Below, piece by piece: positions 59,601-64,000 of a stretch of 64,000 nucleotides of DNA. Positions within the stretch are counted from its first letter, which is position 1. The number at the start of each line of letters is the position of its first letter. The position numbers were made by a program, and so were the translations under genes. Below the pieces are notes generated by a model. The model saw only the letters and a program-made list of their open reading frames with translations, made no database searches and had not been told where the DNA came from. The DNA lies in assembly GCA_028023455.1 (NCBI GenBank), contig JAQFVV010012530.1:1178001-1242000 (forward strand), in the 5' to 3' direction. The stretch comes from Epiperipatus broadwayi (Eukaryota > Onychophora > Udeonychophora > Euonychophora > Peripatidae).

Positions 59601-60194
59601 GTAAATTGTTTCATTTTTATTTTCTAGTGTCAATTTACTCCACTCTCAACTTTTATGTTATCAACGTTTTGATATAACGTAATCATTATTAGTAATCATT
59701 TATTAAACTAAAGATTTTCTCTAGCACAGATATAAACTTTAATCCAAGGTAAAGATTAATATATCTATTCAATCTCTATGGAGATAATGAACTTTATGGA
59801 GATCTAATTGAACTACTAATTACTTTACTGTAAATAAATTCTTGAAGTTTTATTAAACTTTGTGTTTAGTTCCTTATTTAACAACATATATATTCTGCTG
59901 CCAATTGATTGCATGGTCTTGAATATTTAAAAAAACATTTTTTCTAAACATCAAGACAAAAATTGAAATATATGAAGAATTAATATTTAATCTTGCTTTT
60001 AATTATTAATTTTACCCATGTAAACTTTAATAGTTGCACTACAAGTCTATACCGGTTATCAGAAGAAATAAGTAACATATTTTCCTCTAAAATGTATACA
60101 TATTGAAGACATATGCAATTTGCTTGAGAAGCATGTCAGTTTATGAAATTTAAATACTTCTTTTTCACAGAAAACCAGAGTAATCAATGGATGT

Positions 60195-60290
60195 AAAAAG
60201 GTTTAAGTATAAAATCCCTATCTAGTGCCTGTAAACAGCTTGTGTAAGCTTAAATGGTGATCATGTGATATTTAGTGGTTTAATACTTTT
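60195..60290 (+). repeat. SINE-like repeat M, 3' part
   Basis: ATAAAATCCCTATCTAGTGC jumps to AAATGGTGATCATGTGATAT and TTTAGTGG, the family 3' end. The middle is deleted. Confidence 0.7.
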
Positions 60291-60543
60291 CTTACTAATC
60301 TTATAATTCACCCCCCCCTCTGCATTAATCATATATAATAATTCTAATGTTTTTAATACAATTTTATTCAATACGGTTTATTTTGAGATTAAATGAAATA
60401 TATCATAGTTTAAAAGAATAATACTTGCAAATTATTGGCAATGAATTGTAAATGACACTTTTCCCGGAGAATATGTTTTACATACAACAAGTGATGAAGT
60501 TTACAAGTTTTTGACCTCCGGAAAGATGTTAATCGAAGTTTTT

Positions 60544-60557
60544 GTTGTTATAGTAAC
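60544..60557 (+). promoter_or_regulatory. RFX X-box-like motif
   Basis: GTTGTTATAGTAAC fits the X-box consensus RYYNYYNNRRNRAC at every position. It lies in a less AT-rich patch (60470-60620), 467 bp before the ATG at 61024. RFX factors control many ciliary genes in animals. Function here is inferred from sequence only. Confidence 0.35.
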
Positions 60558-61023
60558 GTGTTCACTATTATTCCAAAAGTCATTTCTGGCTTCCCGATGC
60601 ATCGGCTGAAATTTAAGGCAAGTATTTGTATTTCTTTTGTTAATTTGTATCAGCATATTATTTTTGAAAATTTTATAAAATTATTATAATACAAGGATGC
60701 AAATTTAATTCGTGGAATTACGATAACGGTTTTTTAAGTTAAACAAATCGATTAATTTAGTATTTATTACATCGTCTCCCCGCCTTAACATGAAGTCATA
60801 TTCTATTCTTCAAGAAATTTGAAAGTAAATTATCCAGAAAGGATTAATTACAATTTATTTAGAATAAAAATATTTATATTAAAAAAAATTACTTAATTTC
60901 TTCAAACTTGGATAATATGATTTAGTGGAAGATTAGCAAATCCTATTGCTATATTTAAAGAAAATTATATATATATGTTGCAACAAAAATAATTGTTCAT
61001 TAATCTATATTACCGAAATCAAG

Positions 61024-61133
61024 ATGTCTCTTATCACAAGTAATCGGACCGAAGTGAATAATCGAATGGTTTCATTGCTCAGGAATTATATTAAGTTAGA
61101 ATCGGCCACTGCCAGTGCACTAAACCACGCAGG
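61024..61133 (+). CDS. Candidate first coding exon of an unidentified host gene
   Basis: ATG at 61024 in good context (A at -3) opens a frame with even codon use: MSLITSNRTEVNNRM, then VSLLRNYIKLESATASALNH. G+C content is clearly above the flanks. The frame stops at 61138, but a plausible 5' splice site (CAGG|GTACTA) at 61133/61134 precedes the stop. No transposon family is recognised and no known protein family could be assigned. An upstream X-box-like motif and AT-rich leader support, but do not prove, a promoter-exon arrangement. Confidence 0.35.
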
Positions 61134-61140
61134 GTACTAA

Positions 61141-62857
61141 ACTAATAATTATACCGACTGACTTAAACATCTTTGTATAATCCTAGTACTTTTACATATT
61201 TTGTCTTTATCCTTCCAGTTTCTTTAATTGTATATTGAAATATTTATTCTTATAACTGTGGATCAAATCACAACTACCGATTGATTTCTTAAATCAGAGC
61301 TAATTAGCAATCAATAAAAAATATAGTAATATACCAAGGCCAAATATCATTTGATTCTTTTAGCGTACATGTTAAATGTAGTAATCTGGGAATCTGTTAA
61401 GTTCGACCGTATAGAGTCCGTTGTTTAATCATGCTTGCTGTTTTTAAATTCACTAATGAATACATTGTATTAATACTACAATATTTTTCTTGTATTGCTA
61501 TTTGTTAACTTTATAAATAATTAATTTAAATGATCAAATAAAATAATAATAACCGAATAAGGTTCACAGCTCGGGAATTCATAAGTTCGAGCGCCGGAAG
61601 TGACAAATTGGAATCAATTCGAGGATCTTAGGGCCTAAAGTTTAACATTTTTCACACCACCTGATTACGCAGAACAATTGAGCATATTGTTTATTCTAAC
61701 AGATCACTAATGAGCGTAGTCTTAATTATTTTGCTTATTAATCCTGTTTGATTAATTATCATCGTTTAAATTAGCGACTTTATTTAAAAGTTTAAAGATT
61801 TTCAGATAATATTAAAATAAATTTCACAGTTAAGTAAGGAATTCAGTATTAAACAATTAACAGTTTAGATAAGGGGAAATGTTTCATAAGTGAATATGAA
61901 TTATATACTCAAAAAAAAAAAAGTAAATAAAATTACAAGGAACTAAAATGAGAAACTGTGATTATATTAATAACTTATTTGCATGAAATACAACAGTATA
62001 ACTTCTACTTTAGCCCTTGAATATCTATTAGCAGATGTAATTAAATTTATTCAGAGGATGATAGGGGAAGGGTGATACATTTTAAATTTGAAGCTTCGTT
62101 TCCAACTAAATAGTTTTCAATGATGGGATAATAGATTGAAGGTATCATAAAAAAGTAAAAGAAAATGCAGCCCAGCTTACAAGGAAGAGATGTTTAGCAC
62201 CATCTTAGAACTAAGTGTTCAAGATCTTATTTAATTCATGATAGTTCTTATTTAAATTTTATTTAATATAAAAAAAGAATATGATTGGGAAAGGGGAGTT
62301 ACTTTACAACAATTGTTAAACATCTGCATTATCATGATGCATTTTCAGACCACTTGATTTGATAATATATTACATCTAATTAGATAGCTTGATAAAAAAA
62401 AAATATTTAAGTAACAACTATAACAAAAGTGGATGTTTTTGGGAGAAAGTTAACCAAGAGGAAAAATAATTAATTATTTGTCTCAATAATCATTAGAGTC
62501 ATGCCTAGTTTGTTATAGTGATAAGAGGATTGGTCCCAAGAACTATAGGTTCCTGGATTGACTCAATTAATTTTTTTTTTTTTTTTGGTCAAGTAACTGA
62601 TTCTACAATTATTTTTATAAAAACTAGAAATAATAATTTATATGTATTATAAAAAAGAATTCTTGTTTTCAATAAAAATACTTTAATTTTTTTTGTTACA
62701 TTAAAAGTAGATTTTTATCAAAATCAGGAATAAAATATTTGTTAAACAGAGATCTTTTTTATATTTGATTTTAAATAATTTGCAATAATTTAAAAATATC
62801 AAAAAATATTACTTAATCAATATTTGAGTTATTCCAGAGTTTATTTTGAAAAATTAT
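61141..62857. other. AT-rich DNA; possible intron or intergenic
   Basis: No repeat or coding signal recognised. A less AT-rich patch at 61560-61690 (GAGCGCCGGAAGTGACAAAT) is unexplained. If the exon at 61024 is real, this may be intronic. Confidence 0.3.
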
Positions 62858-63030
62858 ATATCACATGATCACCATTCTTTTTGCATACAGAAACCGTTTT
62901 TCACAGAGGCAAAACTCTCCCTACAATAGGCACTACATAGGGATTTTATGCACTAACCTTCCTGCATCCATTGATTATTCTGGTTTGCACTGAGTGACGC
63001 TACTGTATGGAGAGTTTTGCCTCTATAAAA
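62858..63030 (-). repeat. SINE-like repeat M
   Basis: A copy with an inner inverted pair GGCAAAACTCTCC / GGAGAGTTTTGCC and the family blocks GGGATTTTATGCAC and CATCCATTGATTATTC. It starts at the ATCACATGATCACC end. Confidence 0.8.
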
Positions 63031-63127
63031 AATTATATATGTTAATTTGTCTGTGTTTATTTCTGCTTTTTTTTAAAAACTTTATACATATAATCACACA
63101 CACTGTTATTTGTCATGAGTACATACA

Positions 63128-63142
63128 TATATATATATATAT
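63128..63142. repeat. TA microsatellite
   Basis: A short (TA)n run. Confidence 0.9.
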
Positions 63143-63184
63143 ACAATGAAAAAGTAGAAAATTTTTACATGGATGTACAAAATG

Positions 63185-63600
63185 CTTTTGATTAGACAAT
63201 TAACATTTTAAAATTATCACTGGAGACTTTAATGCTAGAATTGGTAAACAATTGAAGGATGAAAGTGCTTTGGGCATATTTGGTTATGATGATAGATAGA
63301 GAGAATGAATTAATGGACTTTGCAGAGAAAGAAAAACTTAATATCATGAATTCTTTCTTTGAGGATATTGTTAAATGGACATGGAAGCATAAAAGTGGAT
63401 TATATTTTGACTAGCAGAAAATATGTATTTTAAGATTATAATGTACTTAATAAATTTAACACAGTAAGTGATCATTGATTAGTGAGATGTAAGATATGTG
63501 TTAATGCAAAACTAGAGAGACAAAAACTAAGAAGAAAGTCATTATTAACAGTTGATATTCCTAATCTTCAGAAACACTCCAGTTAATTTAAATTAGAATT
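63185..63600 (+). pseudogene. LINE APE endonuclease remnant
   Basis: The plus strand reads IITGDFNARIGKQ, then ELMDFAEKEKLNIMNSFFED, WTWKHKSG, and after frameshifts LNKFNTVSDH followed by VRCKI. These are the GDFN, TxxxxxG and SDH motifs of AP-like endonucleases of the same broad LINE type as the fragments at 17.9 and 42.2 kb. A downstream linker is partly visible. The polymerase is not present before the window ends. Confidence 0.75.
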
Positions 63601-63944
63601 TGCAAACTGTTTTTAAAATGTTAAACGAACTTTGAACATAGTTTAGACTTGAAGAAAAAAATTGATACCATATTAAGAAGTCCAAGAAAAATAACTGGTA
63701 CAAAAAAATCAGAAATTTTCTATATATTTTTTCCCAAGACAAGAGAATGTATGAAGAAAAGAAGAACTATGAAAATTGGAAAAAAAAAAAAAGAAATATG
63801 AAATTTTTTAAAAATGACTCATTAAGAAGAATTTAACCTTTAGAGTTTTAATTAGAGGGGATTTGAACACAGACTTTCAAGCTCTCTTTAGTTTTTCATT
63901 CCATCCTATACAATTGACACACATGACCACACATGTGAGAAAAA

Positions 63945-64000
63945 AATAAATGATCTCCAATATATGTACTTCATGCTGAAATAGCACTCATCAGTTGCTC
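63945..64000 (+). repeat. Dispersed repeat R1, cut by the window end
   Basis: TACTTCATGCTGAAATAGCA followed by CTCATCAGTTG matches 17531-17612. The copy continues beyond the window. Confidence 0.65.

Larger units (their letters stand above)
58648..59935 (+). repeat. 3' LTR of the mosaic element, split by insertions
   Basis: It starts TGCTGTGTACACAG. A Cys-rich 79-codon frame (58895-59134) arises from tandem AAGTGTGCAAG-type repeats and is not considered a gene. LTR sequence stops near 59262 and resumes near 59768 (ATGGAGATAATGAACTTTAT). Confidence 0.6.
56032..59945 (+). mobile_element. Mosaic, internally deleted Ty3/gypsy element
   Basis: LTR-like direct repeats at about 56032-56775 and 58648-59935 flank a short interior (about 1.9 kb). 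The purine-rich GTGGAAGGAG directly precedes the 3' LTR, which starts TGCTGTG at 58648. The coding remnants are not collinear: Gag and a zinc knuckle, then a reverse-transcriptase/RNase H connection, then a second zinc-knuckle segment, then the integrase C-terminus. The 3' LTR is split by about 500 bp containing repeats R1 and M. Target duplication and exact outer ends were not resolved. LTR divergence is high by eye. Confidence 0.65.

Noticed and set aside
63850-63900. GGATTTGAACACAGAC resembling the 3' half of a minus-strand tRNA
   Set aside because: No acceptor or anticodon stem partner was found. It may be repeat-derived.
1-64000. CRISPR array or bacterial operon
   Set aside because: No regularly spaced identical repeats with unique spacers, no ribosome-binding-site-led gene strings. 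The repeats seen are eukaryotic transposons and tandem duplications.

Overview
The window looks like repeat-rich, very AT-rich nuclear DNA from an invertebrate metazoan. The grounds are: no bacterial-style operons, no long host open reading frame, non-coding AT-rich stretches with splice-like signals, and a dense layering of animal-type transposable elements (Ty3/gypsy LTR elements, APE-type non-LTR elements, a Tigger/pogo-like DNA element, and SINE- or MITE-sized repeats). I cannot name the species. No rRNA, tRNA or CRISPR array was recognised. Nearly every protein-like stretch belongs to a mobile element, mostly broken by stops, frameshifts and deletions.

Layout. 0-4 kb: a LINE C-terminal remnant, AT-rich DNA and two weak exon candidates. 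4-6 kb: a degraded plus-strand LINE. 6.3-7.4 kb: three recent two-copy tandem duplications. 8.0-14.1 kb: a Tigger-like element with a LINE tail and a whole 5.08 kb Ty3/gypsy element (minus strand, 5-bp target duplication) inside it. 14.4-17.8 kb: LTR-like DNA, spaced motifs and a hairpin MITE. 17.9-19.2 kb: LINE reverse transcriptase remnant. 19.3-23 kb: SINE-like repeats, Ty3/gypsy fragments and a 345-bp palindrome. 24.4-26.1 and 34.1-36.3 kb: two putative solo LTRs. 30.3-32.2, 36.8-37.3 and 39.8-41.3 kb: more Ty3/gypsy fragments, the last interrupted by a SINE-like insertion with a 12-bp target duplication. 43.0-54.6 kb: a minus-strand LINE cut in two by a 6.8 kb LTR retrotransposon. 56.0-59.9 kb: a mosaic Ty3/gypsy derivative. 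60.5-61.1 kb: the best candidate for host-gene sequence, an RFX X-box-like motif upstream of a short exon-like frame. 63.2-63.6 kb: a LINE endonuclease remnant.

The clearest results are nested insertions that can be dated relative to one another. The 6.8 kb element (44213-51008) has 1.73 kb LTRs that are about 98% identical by eye, a 4-bp target duplication, a polypurine tract, and an unoccupied counterpart of its target site in the LINE at 4-6 kb. It lacks any recognisable pol gene, so it is probably non-autonomous. Its LTR begins with a perfect terminal hairpin. Two other putative LTRs begin with hairpins of different sequence but the same pairing. About half of the differences between its two LTRs are CpG to TpG/CpA transitions, which suggests CpG methylation of transposons in this genome.

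All coordinates and motifs were read by eye. Ends of degraded fragments are approximate.
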